64,000 nucleotides of DNA from Conchocele bisecta (taxonomy: Eukaryota; Mollusca; Bivalvia; Lucinida; Thyasiridae), in the NCBI GenBank assembly GCA_029237695.1, contig CM055273.1:61369968-61433967 (forward strand). Reading direction: 5' to 3'. The translations under genes and the position numbers were made by a program. Each line of letters begins with the position of its first letter. Position 1 is the stretch's first letter. The notes under the pieces are model-generated. The model was not told the DNA's origin and did no database searches. It saw nothing but the letters and a program-made list of their open reading frames with translations. This document shows positions 58,801 to 63,788 of this stretch, one piece after another.

Positions 58801-59336
58801 AAACATCAATTTCAATCACTTTCGCCATGAAATTAGGTTTGAACTCGTTTACGATTTCTTATATCCCGCAAATCAAGTTGGCAGGCAAGACTTATGCAAT
58901 ACATACAAATGTCTAACTAGTATTACTAAAAAAAAAAATTAATAAAAAGCTGCCCAACCTAGTATATTCCGGACTTGCCTGCACCACAAACTATTTTTAG
59001 GCCTATAACAATGCGTTTCAAACTGCACGAGTGTTCGAGTTGACCAGGAGATAGGTTGGCAGAAAACTGTACATGTTCGTTCATTTTACTCATGCCGGGT
59101 GACATTGTTATAAACGCCCATTTCCAGTATTGCGTACCAAGACGGTGCATGCGAAGATTGATCAGCTACAGAAGCGGGTGTTGATAACGGCGACGACCCA
59201 CCGCACATTCGGGCGCCAGCAGTGGCAGCTGCTGCACCAGTACCTGGTGCGCTGGCAGAACAACGTGTCGTCCGTCCACACGAGTCTACGCACCCTTGAG
59301 ATGGTGCAGTCTCAGTCGGCCGGCACCGCACAGTGA
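28831..59336 (+). CDS. eif3m: eukaryotic translation initiation factor 3 subunit M, nine coding exons
   Basis: eIF3m is a PCI-domain subunit of the eIF3 complex, which helps assemble the 43S pre-initiation complex on the 40S ribosome in the cytoplasm. Exons: 28831-28872, 39706-39841, 41013-41278, 42942-43036, 44329-44412, 46732-46831, 50898-50979, 58289-58432 and 59128-59336. They join in frame to 385 codons plus TGA; human eIF3m has 374 residues. Family landmarks in order are MSIPTFIEI (start), [35 protein letters not shown] (across an exon junction), [33 protein letters not shown] and [10 protein letters not shown]. The C-terminal half (about residues 190-350) is the PCI domain. All phases match and splice sites are GT-AG except intron 4 (GC-AG). 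Intron 7 hosts ten H/ACA-like RNAs. The start is the first ATG of the conserved N terminus. Confidence 0.96.
29241..29372 (+). repeat. LTR-like 5' fragment plus (tacccaaatct)n minisatellite
   Basis: 29241-29286 'tgtcacggtacagatctagt…gagagaatatgtatctg' matches the start of the LTR-like unit at 35906, but here no tRNA-like sequence follows. 29292-29372 is a run of about seven units of 11-12 bp (tacccaaatct / ttacccaaatc). The reverse complement of this junction (tttgggtaaatcgtgct) appears at about 35405-35423. Confidence 0.7.
30000..30870. repeat. direct repeat of palindromic units, gatgagccggctc family
   Basis: Two similar units (about 30000-30370 and 30370-30720) each contain a hairpin 'gatgagccggctcttaacga…' and a second palindrome with 'gacccgcccgtcggaccc' / 'gcaccgacgggctggtc'. 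A third hairpin lies at 30818-30870 (cagatgagccggctcgtaac with its complement). Relatives are at 40008-40060, 55365-55412 and 60531-60575. Confidence 0.75.
30968..31440. repeat. ~100-bp tandem repeat, about 4.5 copies
   Basis: Units share 'ttattttttccagcaacatt', 'aagtcaacaccccagaaaa' and 'ggaggtgggcacacatgtgc', at intervals of about 95-105 bp. Minus-strand open frames through it are repeat readings. Confidence 0.85.
31441..32427. other. intron 1 sequence, nothing recognised
   Basis: No gene recognised. 31838-31880 contains a gacggac-rich stretch (ggacggacagacggacgaac), as in other repeats of this genome. Confidence 0.4.
32801..32933 (-). CDS. C-terminal exon of PHD-finger-like protein (in transposon)
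   Basis: After a consensus acceptor (tgtctttcag on the minus strand) the frame reads [17 protein letters not shown], then [17 protein letters not shown] and ends at TAA (32801-32803). The spacing ECEKC-x4-H-x3-C-x15-CPHC fits the second half of a PHD-type zinc finger. Joined to the exon at 33074-33121 across a 140-bp intron, the first pair RCQC is supplied and the frame is kept (Q-N-A-W). PHD fingers read histone tails; in a transposon they could target chromatin, which is an inference. It could be a captured host exon instead. Confidence 0.5.
33074..33121 (-). CDS. upstream exon of the PHD-finger-like fragment
   Basis: Reads [15 protein letters not shown] on the minus strand, between a possible acceptor (atattttccag) and donor aaaa|gtgaga. 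The frame is also open upstream to 33252, so the true left boundary of this exon is uncertain. Confidence 0.4.
33469..34053. mobile_element. TIR element, about 585 bp
   Basis: Left 'caattctcatggattcatgc' plus 'gattcgtgcccctag' is mirrored at right by 'ttaggggcacggatccatga' plus 'gaatagggac'. A third related motif (ttagggcacgaacctgatga) is internal at about 33825. Non-coding. Confidence 0.65.
34376..34685. repeat. ~115-bp direct tandem repeat, three copies
   Basis: Each copy has 'cttgttgaggctatac', 'gcaatcacagtctgatcagg' and 'gtctac', starting near 34376, 34525 and 34615. Related to the 'gatcaggatctacactg' repeats elsewhere in the window. Confidence 0.75.
34686..35396. other. AT-rich intron sequence
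   Basis: Nothing recognised except a short (at)n run near 34938-34956. Confidence 0.4.
35435..35501 (+). tRNA. tRNA-Thr(TGT)-like copy 1, broken T arm
   Basis: Acceptor, D arm (gctcagtcggtagagc) and anticodon arm with loop cttgtaa are present. Compared with the other copies six bases (acgggt) of the T arm are missing, so it should not fold fully. Probably a repeat-borne pseudo-tRNA. Confidence 0.55.
35673..35745 (-). tRNA. tRNA-Thr(TGT)-like copy 2, complete cloverleaf
   Basis: 73 nt with all four arms: gcccggt/gtcgggt, gctc/gagc, anticodon arm ccgc/gcgg with loop cttgtaa (TGT), and T arm ccggg-ttcgagt-cctgg. The acceptor stem includes three G-U pairs and there is an A-G mismatch at the base of the anticodon stem. 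It lies inside an LTR-like repeat, so functional status is uncertain. Confidence 0.6.
35953..36025 (+). tRNA. tRNA-Thr(TGT)-like copy 3, degraded
   Basis: Same body as copy 2, but the T stem has mismatches (acggg against catgg) and the 3' end reads gtcggggg. It is followed by 'ccgcacgattcacccaaatc', as at 29287. Confidence 0.5.
36196..36552. mobile_element. MITE, about 357 bp
   Basis: Arms of about 125 bp are nearly exact complements: left 'aagggagatcatccaaaata', 'gtttgacccattttggtcaa', 'catgcaagttatttaccatt'; right 36426-36552. The loop (36324-36425) has no further feature. Confidence 0.92.
36674..38552. repeat. ~180-bp tandem satellite inside intron 1, about ten units
   Basis: Units of 160-183 bp share 'ggttaaggtttttagtcaag', 'catacttggacaac' and 'atcaataacccctgatctat'. 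Copies near 37330-37740 are almost identical; outer copies are more diverged. The array is bounded by tagctcgattattcgaag (36674) and by gtaatcgaggcta (ending about 38552), which are partly complementary, so the array may be the core of a TIR element. Confidence 0.9.
38553..39403. other. intron 1 sequence
   Basis: No gene recognised. 39165-39400 contains a diverged member of the palindromic family with 'gatcagcctggtcagtcgct' and 'cccactgtctccagtcacaa'. Confidence 0.45.
39404..39678. mobile_element. MITE of the catgtgattttgtacct family (copy 2), next to exon 2
   Basis: Arms 'ttcggacatctgcgtaattt' (left) and complement 'catgaaatcacgcagatgtc' (right). The loop is itself a palindrome (cagagtacatgcgga at 39521 and its complement at 39555). 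It ends 27 bp before the eIF3m exon 2. Confidence 0.85.
39706..39841 (+). CDS. eif3m: eIF3m coding exon 2
   Basis: Acceptor 'gctgtgttacag' and donor 'g|gtaaac'. Encodes [19 protein letters not shown] followed by [20 protein letters not shown] and ends with one base of the next codon. A MITE ends only 27 bp before the acceptor. Confidence 0.95.
40316..40505 (+). mobile_element. tRNA-derived SINE (copy a)
   Basis: 'gggatgggtcgtggccaagg' (A-box-like) and 'ggttgtgagttcaagactca' (B-box-like) are followed by 'gtcggatgagacattaaact' and the tail 'cttagctgttgctgggacgt'. Sense to eIF3m, in intron 2. A hairpin of the gatgag-cggctc family lies at 40008-40060 upstream. Confidence 0.75.
41013..41278 (+). 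CDS. eif3m: eIF3m coding exon 3
   Basis: Acceptor 'ctcgtttcag', donor 'cag|gtacct'. Largest exon, encoding [20 protein letters not shown] and ending TDLDQ in phase 0. A SINE-tail fragment (ctgttgctgcaatgttaaac) lies about 30 bp after the donor. Confidence 0.96.
41386..42210. mobile_element. ccccgcaacgagttgcggggg element (copy 1)
   Basis: Starts with a palindromic hairpin (cccgcaacgagttgcggg) followed by 'tatactggagtcgggttgtc' and GTCC-rich DNA. Then come four to five tandem units of about 165 bp ('aacttctatttccttcatct', 'taaggctctactaccatgct', 'atacttagtctctttacaaa'), ending 'ccgtaagcctcgcttactga' plus 'ccaatctagtt'. Class unknown; non-coding. Confidence 0.85.
42244..42420 (+). mobile_element. 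tRNA-derived SINE (copy b)
   Basis: Same layout as the copy at 40316 ('gggatgggttgtgacctagg', 'ggttgtgggttcaaacctcg', 'gtcggatgagactttaaact', 'gctgttgctgggacgttaat'). It is followed at 42541-42745 by a palindromic tgactggagaaatgggg copy. Confidence 0.75.
42942..43036 (+). CDS. eif3m: eIF3m coding exon 4 (GC donor)
   Basis: Acceptor 'caattttgcag'. Encodes [20 protein letters not shown] then [11 protein letters not shown]. The exon must end at ...atgag to keep frame with exon 5 (M-S-E-I-A), so the donor is gcaagt, a GC-AG intron with otherwise perfect consensus AG|GCAAGT. Confidence 0.94.
43136..44001. mobile_element. ccccgcaacgagttgcggggg element (copy 2)
   Basis: Same start hairpin, 'ggttgtccgtccgtccgtgc', tandem units and end 'gcttactgaccaatctagtt' as at 41386-42210. 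It sits in intron 4, about 100 bp after the GC donor. Confidence 0.85.
44329..44412 (+). CDS. eif3m: eIF3m coding exon 5
   Basis: Acceptor 'cacgttgcag', donor 'agag|gtaact'. Encodes [20 protein letters not shown] then QARDDAQ, the most conserved motif block before the PCI domain, and ends with two bases of an Arg codon. Confidence 0.95.
44482..44721. mobile_element. MITE of the gtttcactaaactttgtacg family (copy 1)
   Basis: Arm 'cgtttcactaaactttgtac' and end 'aggttagtgaaacggtcccc'. The centre is a long palindrome around 'attgagcataggctgcatat'. In intron 5. Confidence 0.9.
44722..46731. other. intron 5 remainder
   Basis: AT-rich, with several (a)n-rich low-complexity stretches (45060-45220) and a poly(C) run at 46674-46690. 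A short inverted repeat near 46200-46280 pairs 'aaaagtataaataaataaca' with its complement. No RNA gene or second gene recognised. Confidence 0.45.
46732..46831 (+). CDS. eif3m: eIF3m coding exon 6
   Basis: Acceptor 'cttgttttcag', donor 'gat|gtaagt'. Encodes [20 protein letters not shown] then [13 protein letters not shown], phase 0 end. A poly(C) tract lies about 50 bp upstream and a MITE copy starts about 17 bp downstream. Confidence 0.96.
46848..47149. mobile_element. MITE of the gctccagataag family (copy 2, 5'-truncated)
   Basis: 'ttccatgaaaacacatcttg', a perfect palindrome around 'attgtctccaaggagacaat', and right end 'aattccttatctggagccct'. The left terminus is missing. Confidence 0.75.
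47150..47767. other. intron 6 sequence with diverged repeat
   Basis: 47300-47720 looks like an old bivalve-type repeat ('ccattgacatgaccttgacc') with chance open frames. No gene recognised. Confidence 0.4.
47768..48018. mobile_element. MITE of the ttaacccttaga family (copy 1)
   Basis: Ends ttaacccttacaccgctaa and 'tagcggtctaagggttaa'. Long central hairpin from 'gctttgacagcacttcagaa' and 'tcatttccattgg' with complement. Relatives: 55463-55654, 55987-56130, 57544-57758 and 59852-60055. Confidence 0.88.
48281..49538. mobile_element. Tigger/pogo-like TIR element, about 1.26 kb
   Basis: CAGGGATCCTCCAGATTATC with 'ggacaaaa' at left and 'tttgtccgataa…ggtatgacccctg' at right, flanked by TA on both sides (TA|CAGGG … CCCTG|TA), as expected for Tc1/mariner-pogo insertions. 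The interior carries a direct repeat 'gtctatggcagtattctgtt' (48762 and 49244), probably a secondary insertion. No intact transposase. Confidence 0.65.
49763..50652. mobile_element. ccccgcaacgaagttgtgggg element (copy 3, distinct internal units)
   Basis: Same hairpin start and 'ccgtaagtccccgcttactg' end, but the internal tandem units differ ('aacttctctttccctttgcg', 'gacactcatacatcattctg', 'aacaaacctacgacccccat'). It thus defines a second subfamily with the same ends. The start contains a poly(C) run. Confidence 0.8.
50898..50979 (+). CDS. eif3m: eIF3m coding exon 7
   Basis: Acceptor 'ttaattgcag', donor 'ctag|gtaggt'. Encodes [20 protein letters not shown] then QEFIQSL and ends with one base. 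The tandem 'gtaggtaggta' offers alternative donors, but only this one keeps frame with exon 8. A MITE begins 17 bp after the donor. Confidence 0.95.
50996..51234. mobile_element. MITE of the gtttcactaaactttgtacg family (copy 2)
   Basis: Same arms as 44482-44721 and a near-perfect central palindrome (51073-51128). It starts 17 bp after the exon 7 donor. A third, truncated arm lies at 58463-58508, about 30 bp after the exon 8 donor. Confidence 0.9.
51694..52065. mobile_element. MITE of the gctccagataag family (copy 3, complete)
   Basis: Ends 'gggctccagataagttgcg' and 'ttcttatctggagcgcc', with the same internal sequence as the copy at 18681-19048 in opposite orientation. In intron 7. Confidence 0.85.
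52107..52326. mobile_element. MITE of the aacctctctaaaccgga family (copy 1)
   Basis: Ends 'agtggaacctctctaaaccg' and 'ggtttagagaggttccactg'. A second internal hairpin (52253-52326) repeats the same arms around 'acaccctgggg'. Confidence 0.85.
52337..52766. mobile_element. MITE of the actgtctgttccacg family (TIR partly deleted)
   Basis: Right end 'aaaacgtggaacagacagta' matches the ends of the element at 62659-63788. The left end has only 'actactgtc' and then lacks about 30 bp before 'acattaaatct'. Subterminal arms with 'catcaataacaaaagtcacc' are complementary. In intron 7, ending 88 bp before the first H/ACA-like unit. Confidence 0.75.
52854..52983 (+). ncRNA. H/ACA snoRNA-like unit 1 (subfamily A)
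   Basis: Hairpin 1: outer stem gcatcat/atgatgc, pocket, inner stem ttctaca/tgtagaa. H box acagta. Hairpin 2: lower stem ggtggaga/ttttcacc, upper stem ggggccc/gggcccc. ACA box at 52978-52980, exactly three bases from the end. Sense to eIF3m. Confidence 0.75.
53106..53235 (+). ncRNA. H/ACA snoRNA-like unit 2 (subfamily A)
   Basis: H box acagta. The upper stem of hairpin 2 is ggagccg/cggctcc: two base pairs differ from unit 1 (ggggccc/gggcccc) and both are compensated. ACA at 53230-53232. The base of hairpin 1 is weakened (gtggtgat). Confidence 0.72.
53334..53461 (+). ncRNA. H/ACA snoRNA-like unit 3 (subfamily B)
   Basis: Hairpin 1 gcatc/gatgc and ctgcac/gtgtag around a pocket of tagaaaatc and atatcaac. 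H box agagta lies 14 nt from the upper stem, the canonical spacing. Hairpin 2 gtggaga/ttttcac with ggggccc/gggcccc. ACA at 53456-53458. Confidence 0.75.
53663..53790 (+). ncRNA. H/ACA snoRNA-like unit 4 (subfamily B)
   Basis: As unit 3. The inner stem ctacac/gtctag has one mismatch. H box agagta, ACA at 53785-53787. Confidence 0.72.
54014..54141 (+). ncRNA. H/ACA snoRNA-like unit 5 (subfamily B)
   Basis: Inner stem ctacac/gtgtag intact. H box agacta (fits ANANNA). The upper stem of hairpin 2 has one mismatch (gtgcccc). ACA at 54136-54138. Confidence 0.72.
54347..54474 (+). ncRNA. H/ACA snoRNA-like unit 6 (subfamily B, AUA box)
   Basis: H box agagta. The upper stem is shortened to ggggcc/ggcccc with a different apical loop (aggtctacttcac). 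The 3' box reads ATA (54469-54471), a known tolerated variant of ACA. Confidence 0.7.
54855..54982 (+). ncRNA. H/ACA snoRNA-like unit 7 (subfamily B)
   Basis: Near-duplicate of unit 5, including H box agacta and flanks. Lower stem gtgaaga/ttttcac changes a G-U pair to A-U, keeping pairing. ACA at 54977-54979. Confidence 0.73.
55193..55320 (+). ncRNA. H/ACA snoRNA-like unit 8 (subfamily B, AUA box)
   Basis: Near-duplicate of unit 6. The upper stem is reduced to gggcc/ggccc, H box agagta, 3' box ATA at 55315-55317. Confidence 0.68.
55463..55654. mobile_element. MITE of the ttaacccttaga family (copy 2)
   Basis: Ends ttaacccttagaccacta and 'tgtggtctaagggttaa'. The arm is interrupted relative to copy 1, so the central hairpin is lost. 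It lies between RNA units 8 and 9. Confidence 0.85.
55803..55975. mobile_element. palindromic repeat, tgactggagaaatggggctt family
   Basis: Arms 'gctgtgactggagaaatatg' and 'cacaatttttccagtcacag', with 'gaccagtgtagctcctgatc' and 'tgatcttgatctacactggc' inside. Between RNA units 8 and 9. Confidence 0.8.
55987..56130. mobile_element. MITE of the ttaacccttaga family (copy 3, short)
   Basis: Ends ttaacccttactacgctga and 'acagtgtaggaagggttaa', with 'gtcgtctgctggagatgatt' inside. Confidence 0.8.
56149..56278 (+). ncRNA. H/ACA snoRNA-like unit 9 (subfamily A)
   Basis: Near-duplicate of unit 1, with one mismatch in the basal stem (gcaccat). H box acagta, ggtggaga/ttttcacc and ggggccc/gggcccc. ACA at 56273-56275. 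A MITE (55987-56130) lies just upstream. Confidence 0.74.
56396..56525 (+). ncRNA. H/ACA snoRNA-like unit 10 (subfamily A)
   Basis: Near-duplicate of unit 2. Basal stem gcatcat/gtggtgc pairs with G-U. Upper stem ggggccg/cggctcc has one G-U in place of unit 2's A-U. H box acagta, ACA at 56520-56522. Confidence 0.74.
56657..57506. mobile_element. pogo/Tigger-type MITE, 850 bp
   Basis: CAGTCAAGCACCAGTATCTC at left and 'gaggtactggtgctcgactg' at right, flanked by TA (56655-56656 and 57507-57508). Internal repeats of 'ttcgagatag' near both ends. No intact transposase is seen. In intron 7 downstream of the RNA array. Confidence 0.88.
57544..57758. mobile_element. MITE of the ttaacccttaga family (copy 4)
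   Basis: Left arm 'actatgctgaatttatgttt', right end 'agtgtagtgagggttaa'. The central hairpin pairs 'acacatgagaatcgtctcca' with 'tagattctcatgtgctgtca'. A SINE tail (gatctaactgttgctgggac) follows near 57930. Confidence 0.8.
58289..58432 (+). CDS. eif3m: eIF3m coding exon 8
   Basis: Acceptor 'tttgcctgcag', donor 'gatg|gtacgt'. Encodes [20 protein letters not shown], then [20 protein letters not shown] and VEDFIID. This is the winged-helix part of the PCI domain. Confidence 0.95.
58433..59127. other. intron 8
   Basis: Contains a truncated arm of the gtttcactaaactttgtac MITE family at 58463-58508. Nothing else recognised. Confidence 0.6.
59128..59336 (+). CDS. eif3m: eIF3m coding exon 9 (terminal)
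   Basis: Acceptor 'gcccatttccag'. Encodes [20 protein letters not shown], then [20 protein letters not shown] and further, with TGA at 59334-59336. The C terminus is about ten residues longer than human. Its GC content and codon use are clearly higher than in the surrounding intron. Confidence 0.95.
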
Positions 59337-59506
59337 TATTTAGCTGATTTCACCAAAATTGCTAAGCATACTTATCTAGCTATGTATATGTTGAGAGTAA
59401 TCATTTATTTTTCCCTAAATGCATTATTTCATATAGAACTAGCAACTGCATATATTTGATGGTTAGAAGTATGCAGAATTATTATACTGAATTTATGTGA
59501 TAATGT

Positions 59507-59536
59507 AATAAATTCAGTATAATAAAAATTAATAAA
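59507..59536 (+). terminator. candidate polyadenylation signals of eIF3m
   Basis: AATAAA occurs at 59507-59512, 59521-59526 and 59531-59536, about 170-200 bp after the stop codon. They sit in and after an AT-rich hairpin (ttatactgaattta with its complement). They are the closest good signals downstream of the last exon. Confidence 0.55.
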
Positions 59537-59851
59537 TTTATCCGTAAATTGAAAATTTTTCTCTCGAAGTGTACTTTTCTCGTATACTTTGCAATTTTGT
59601 ATACTTTGCTTTGCAACTTTGTATATAAGTATACTTTGCAATTTTGGTGAACTAGGCTACTGGGAATTTTCGATCTGGATGAGTGGTAATTTGAAGAGAT
59701 AGTGCAGCATATACATTGAAACATATAGAAATGTATGAGTTGAAATCCAATCTGGACGAGTGGAAAATTAAGAACTTGTAGAGGCCTGAATTGGTCTTGT
59801 CAAATTGGTTTCTTCTGAAAAAATGGCGTGTCGTTTCAGGAGTGCAAATAG

Positions 59852-60055
59852 GTAACCCTTAGAATGCCGAGAACGAAAATTGTCGTCTGCTGTTGTTTTA
59901 TATTTGTGCCTTCTTTCTCGATAAAAACATGGTTTGATGGCACATTAGAATCATTTCCCTTTGGAAATGAAATTATTCTAAAGTGCTGTCAATCATGTAT
60001 TTAGGAGAAAGATTGAAAATAAAAATAAACAGCAGACGACAAAATTTATTTTCAG
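59852..60055. mobile_element. MITE of the ttaacccttaga family (copy 5, right end missing)
   Basis: Left end taacccttagaatgccga and central hairpin 'cattagaatcatttcccttt' with complement. It breaks off after 'aacagcagacgac'. Downstream of eIF3m. Confidence 0.7.
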
Positions 60056-60090
60056 CAGACTGTAAATGTATATGGGCTCTGGCCGACAAA

Positions 60091-60270
60091 AGCACATACG
60101 AGACGAGCCTCGTGATTTTGTACCTAAGAAGAAGTGCGATATCTCCTGAAAAATATTTACAGAAACTGATATTTTTTTGTAAAAATCTGTAAATATTGAC
60201 AATTGTGTTAACTTTTGTAAATATTCGTCTTGGGTACAAAATCACATGGCTCAACTCATATGCGTCGCAG
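60091..60270. mobile_element. MITE of the catgtgattttgtacct family (copy 3)
   Basis: Left 'gagcctcgtgattttgtacc', right 'gggtacaaaatcacatggct'. The inner arms pair 'aaaatatttacagaaactga' with 'tttttgtaaaaatctgtaaa'. Confidence 0.8.
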
Positions 60271-60628
60271 AAGGAAACAGGTGCTTTTGTGAAGCAAGAT
60301 TTGCTCTATTATATGTGTGTAGCTTATGATCAGTTAAGATGGGTATGCAGACTAATTTTACATGGTTTAACCCTTTCACCCCTAAGTAACTGGAATGGAA
60401 TAATCCATTTTAATGTTCAGACTTCCATTTAATCGGAAAAGTGGGAATTTTTAGAAAGACTTGCAGATCCAAATCTGACCGAAAAGGGGGAATTTTTACA
60501 TATATTTAGAAAATACTGTTTTTCCGGATGAGAAGTCTCGCGACGAGCTGGCTCATCTGGATCTATATTTGCAAGCAGTAGAGATAGAAGCATGTGGTGT
60601 AATTGCCCTGATACAGTATTCAGCTAAA
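60271..60628. other. downstream intergenic DNA
   Basis: A gatgag-cggctc-type hairpin remnant lies at 60531-60575. No gene recognised. Confidence 0.45.
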
Positions 60629-61208
60629 CTATAGTCTGTTTCACGAAACCTGCCCAAATTTTACGGCTATATAGACAATTCAAAAACAATATTATTTTCG
60701 ATAATATTAAATTAAAGGAAAATTTAAGAATGAGCCTTCTTTTTATTTCGTGAAATTCGGTCAAATATTGGTTTTATTACGAAAAATTGATTTGTCTTTG
60801 GGAATTTAACATTGGGGAAAAAGAGGTAAGGCAGTGTGGGAGGAGTCAAAAAACGAAAAAATTTGGAAATTGACTCCGAAACCTGACTAGATAGCTTGGA
60901 TATGATCTAACTAAGAAAACAAGTTAAATTTTAAAAATCAGTCCAGTATTTCTAAAATTCGAAAAAATTTCCCCATGTTAAATTCCCATAGACATCTTCA
61001 CTCCGTCACTCCGTGAAGATGTCTATGGGGATTTAACATGGGGAAATTTTGTTTTCGCAATAAAATCAATATTTGACCAAATTTCACGAAATAAAAAGAA
61101 GGCTCATTCTTAAATTGTCCTTTAATTTAATATTATCGAAAAAAATATTGTTTTTGAATTGTTTATATGGCCGTAAAATTTGGGCAGCTTTCGTGAAACA
61201 GACTATAG
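60629..61208. mobile_element. fully palindromic MITE, 580 bp
   Basis: Begins ctatagtctgtttcacgaaa and ends with its exact complement. Arms stay complementary for over 150 bp ('aagaatgagccttctttttatttcgtgaaat' region, in pieces). A central hairpin at 60962-61062 carries 'ttccccatgttaaattccca'. It shares this core with 12245-12630 and 52337-52766. Confidence 0.92.
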
Positions 61209-61724
61209 GAACATAGTAGAAGGTACAGGTAGCTGACTGGCAGATTCCGAGACTATTTGACAGAAAATGTTCAACAAATTGTTAGTTGTGCCACTGATTT
61301 ATGATCATTATTAATATGTGTACAACATTTATTTATTTTTGACCATATTGGCATGTCGGATGCATTTAACTAACGATGACATATTGAGGGAAACATTTGT
61401 TTGAGCACATGATCATGTAATAATTGCATGAATTGCAAACATGAAAATAAAAAATAAATAAAAGTTTAAATGAGGTAACAGTTTTATGTATTCCTTTATT
61501 TCCAATATTTGGGTGTGTGTGATTGTTACCTTGTGTGAGCTTGTACTTGCAATTCTGTTCCTGTGGTTACAATACACGAGCACAATCTCCAAATTTCTCC
61601 AAATCAAGCAGTTTGATGGCTGAGACCGAGCATAGCTTGACCGTGACCAAGCAAACTTCCTGATTTCGAGAATCTATTGTAATTTCAGTCTTGGACGTAT
61701 GGTACATGTGCATTCCCATCTGTT
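61209..61724. other. AT-rich intergenic DNA
   Basis: No gene or repeat recognised. Confidence 0.4.
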
Positions 61725-61922
61725 TTCGAGACACACCATGGGGATTTTGTACCTGAGATTTTTCATGAAAGATATTTACTGAAACTGTGATATTTTCCGT
61801 AAAGGATGTCGAAAGATGACTAAATTTTCATAGTACATGGCTTTCGACTTTCGACACCACTTACGGAAACTGTCGTAAATTTTGTAAATATGTTTCATGA
61901 AATATCACCCGACGTGTCTCGT
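61725..61922. mobile_element. MITE of the catgtgattttgtacct family (copy 4)
   Basis: Left 'accatggggattttgtacct', inner 'atgtcgaaag' / 'ctttcgactttcgacacca', right 'taaatatgtttcatgaaata' and 'cgtgtctcg'. More diverged than the other copies. Confidence 0.65.
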
Positions 61923-62117
61923 GACATCGCTGTTGAACGGACATAACCCCAATCAATCATATACAGATGGTATCTAGGGATACTCGCTATCCTATAAACC
62001 TGCAATCTCGGGGAGAAAAATGATGTTGGCCATGCCAAATTCTTTAGTCAACTACCACAAAACAAATGCAACAAACTGTTCATAAAGATTTTAAGGATTT
62101 ATTTAATCAAGAAAGTT

Positions 62118-62332
62118 CAGTGGAACCTCTCTAAACCGAACAAAAGAAAATATCTGATCTTATTTTTGATGAGTTTCTTGGTCATTTATCACTGGTGATA
62201 CTGTCTGTTCGTAATCGCATAGCAAACGGCTATAGCTCAGAATGATCAAATGCCCGATTTACAGTGAAACCTCTCTAAACCGGACACCCTGGGGAGTCCC
62301 CAGGGTGTCCGGTTTAGAGAGGTTTCACTGTA
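62118..62332. mobile_element. MITE of the aacctctctaaaccgga family (copy 2)
   Basis: Same arms. 62261-62332 is an almost perfect 72-bp palindrome centred on ggggagtcccc. Confidence 0.9.
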
Positions 62333-62658
62333 ATTGAAAGGGTGCCATAGCGGGCAACAGAATATGTGACTATTTCATGTTTTGTCCGGTTATAATTTGA
62401 AGCAATACTGCAGATGATTGTTTCTACCATAGACTAAATGTTACATTTATGGTGTTTTGGCGTAGATAAAATTTGCAACAGCATACAAGATTTTCTTCTC
62501 GGTGATAAATTTGCTGTGATTTGACATAACCAGGCGTTCGTGACCAGTGTAGTCCCAGACGAACCTGCGTTTTTGCTCGGCCTACTTAGGGTGTTCAATG
62601 ATCACCATTCAATCGGTGAATCATCCAATAAGAATAGTGTCTATTACTTTTGGAAGAT

Positions 62659-63788
62659 ACTGTCTGTTCCACGTTTTTCTGCCGACAAACTTTGAAATTT
62701 TTATTATTTTTTTCGTAATAAGATCAATATTTGATGGAATTTCATCAAGTAAAATTTGAAGGGAGGGTGACTTTTTGTTATCGATGAAAAAGTAGGGGCA
62801 ATCCAGGAAAACACGGACATAGGAAAAATATGGACACCCATTGATGTAACGGGTTCCCTGCATAAGTAGTGTCATTTTCATTATTTTTGGTCCATTTAGC
62901 CATTTTCAGGTCATTTCCCGCGAATGTGACACATGCGGTTATGAGGTACACCCATATCAATGACATCATACACCTACTTTAGTGACGCTATACACACAAC
63001 CTTTTCCAAAAGACTTTGACTTTCAAATGTCCCATTTTTGGACGGGAAAAATACACTCGAACTGGGTATCACGAATGTGTTTCGTGAATTTTATTCCTGC
63101 CAGTAAAACAATTATTTCCACCCCCCCCCCCCCCCCCAAATCAATAACGCTATTCATTTACACAATTGATAACATAGATGTTACAAAAACCGTAAAATAA
63201 TAACACTGTCCGTATTAAACCTACCGGTATCATTTTTTGATTGTCGTAAAACTACGGACAATCCGGTCCGTATTTTACCATATCAAAATAGTATTCTGCA
63301 GTAAATTCCGAGTATGCAGGCATATATTTTACTTAAATGATTGTAAGTTGTACACACTTATTAAATGAATTACTAGTGAGTATAGAGTCTAAAACATTGT
63401 AATTTTTAAAAAAATCTTTTTTTGTCCGTATTTTCTCTATCATAATTTGCTATGTCCGTAATTTGCCGACTATGTCCGTGATTCCCCGATCCATGTCCGT
63501 ATTTCACCCTTTTCAAGTATCTTCAATTATATGTAAAGCTCGGGGGTTGAACGACCTAAAACACTGTATTTGAAATATGGACTAATTAGTTCGGACACCC
63601 TCGCATATCACCATAGCGAGACCTTTATTATATTGCGACATACATCGTGATTATGAACACAAACATCAGCGTCTCCAGAAAGTTGTCCGTATTTACCCGG
63701 ATTGCCCCTACTTGCATTTAAATATATTTTAGATTTAATGTGTTTAATATCCAAAAGTTTGTTGCAGAAAAACGTGGAATAGACAGTA
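62659..63788. mobile_element. MITE of the actgtctgttccacg family, split by a nested insertion
   Basis: Ends actgtctgttccacgttttt (left) and 'aaaacgtggaatagacagt' (right). Internal parts match the element at 52337-52766. Nested element at about 62791-63712. Confidence 0.85.
62791..63712. mobile_element. nested TIR element, about 920 bp
   Basis: agtaggggcaatccaggaaa at left and 'acccggattgcccctact' at right. The interior carries several 'tgtccgtattt' repeats and a poly(C) run (63121-63137). Removing it restores the contiguous host sequence seen in reverse at 52370-52395 (aaatgcaagtagtttttcat). Confidence 0.8.
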
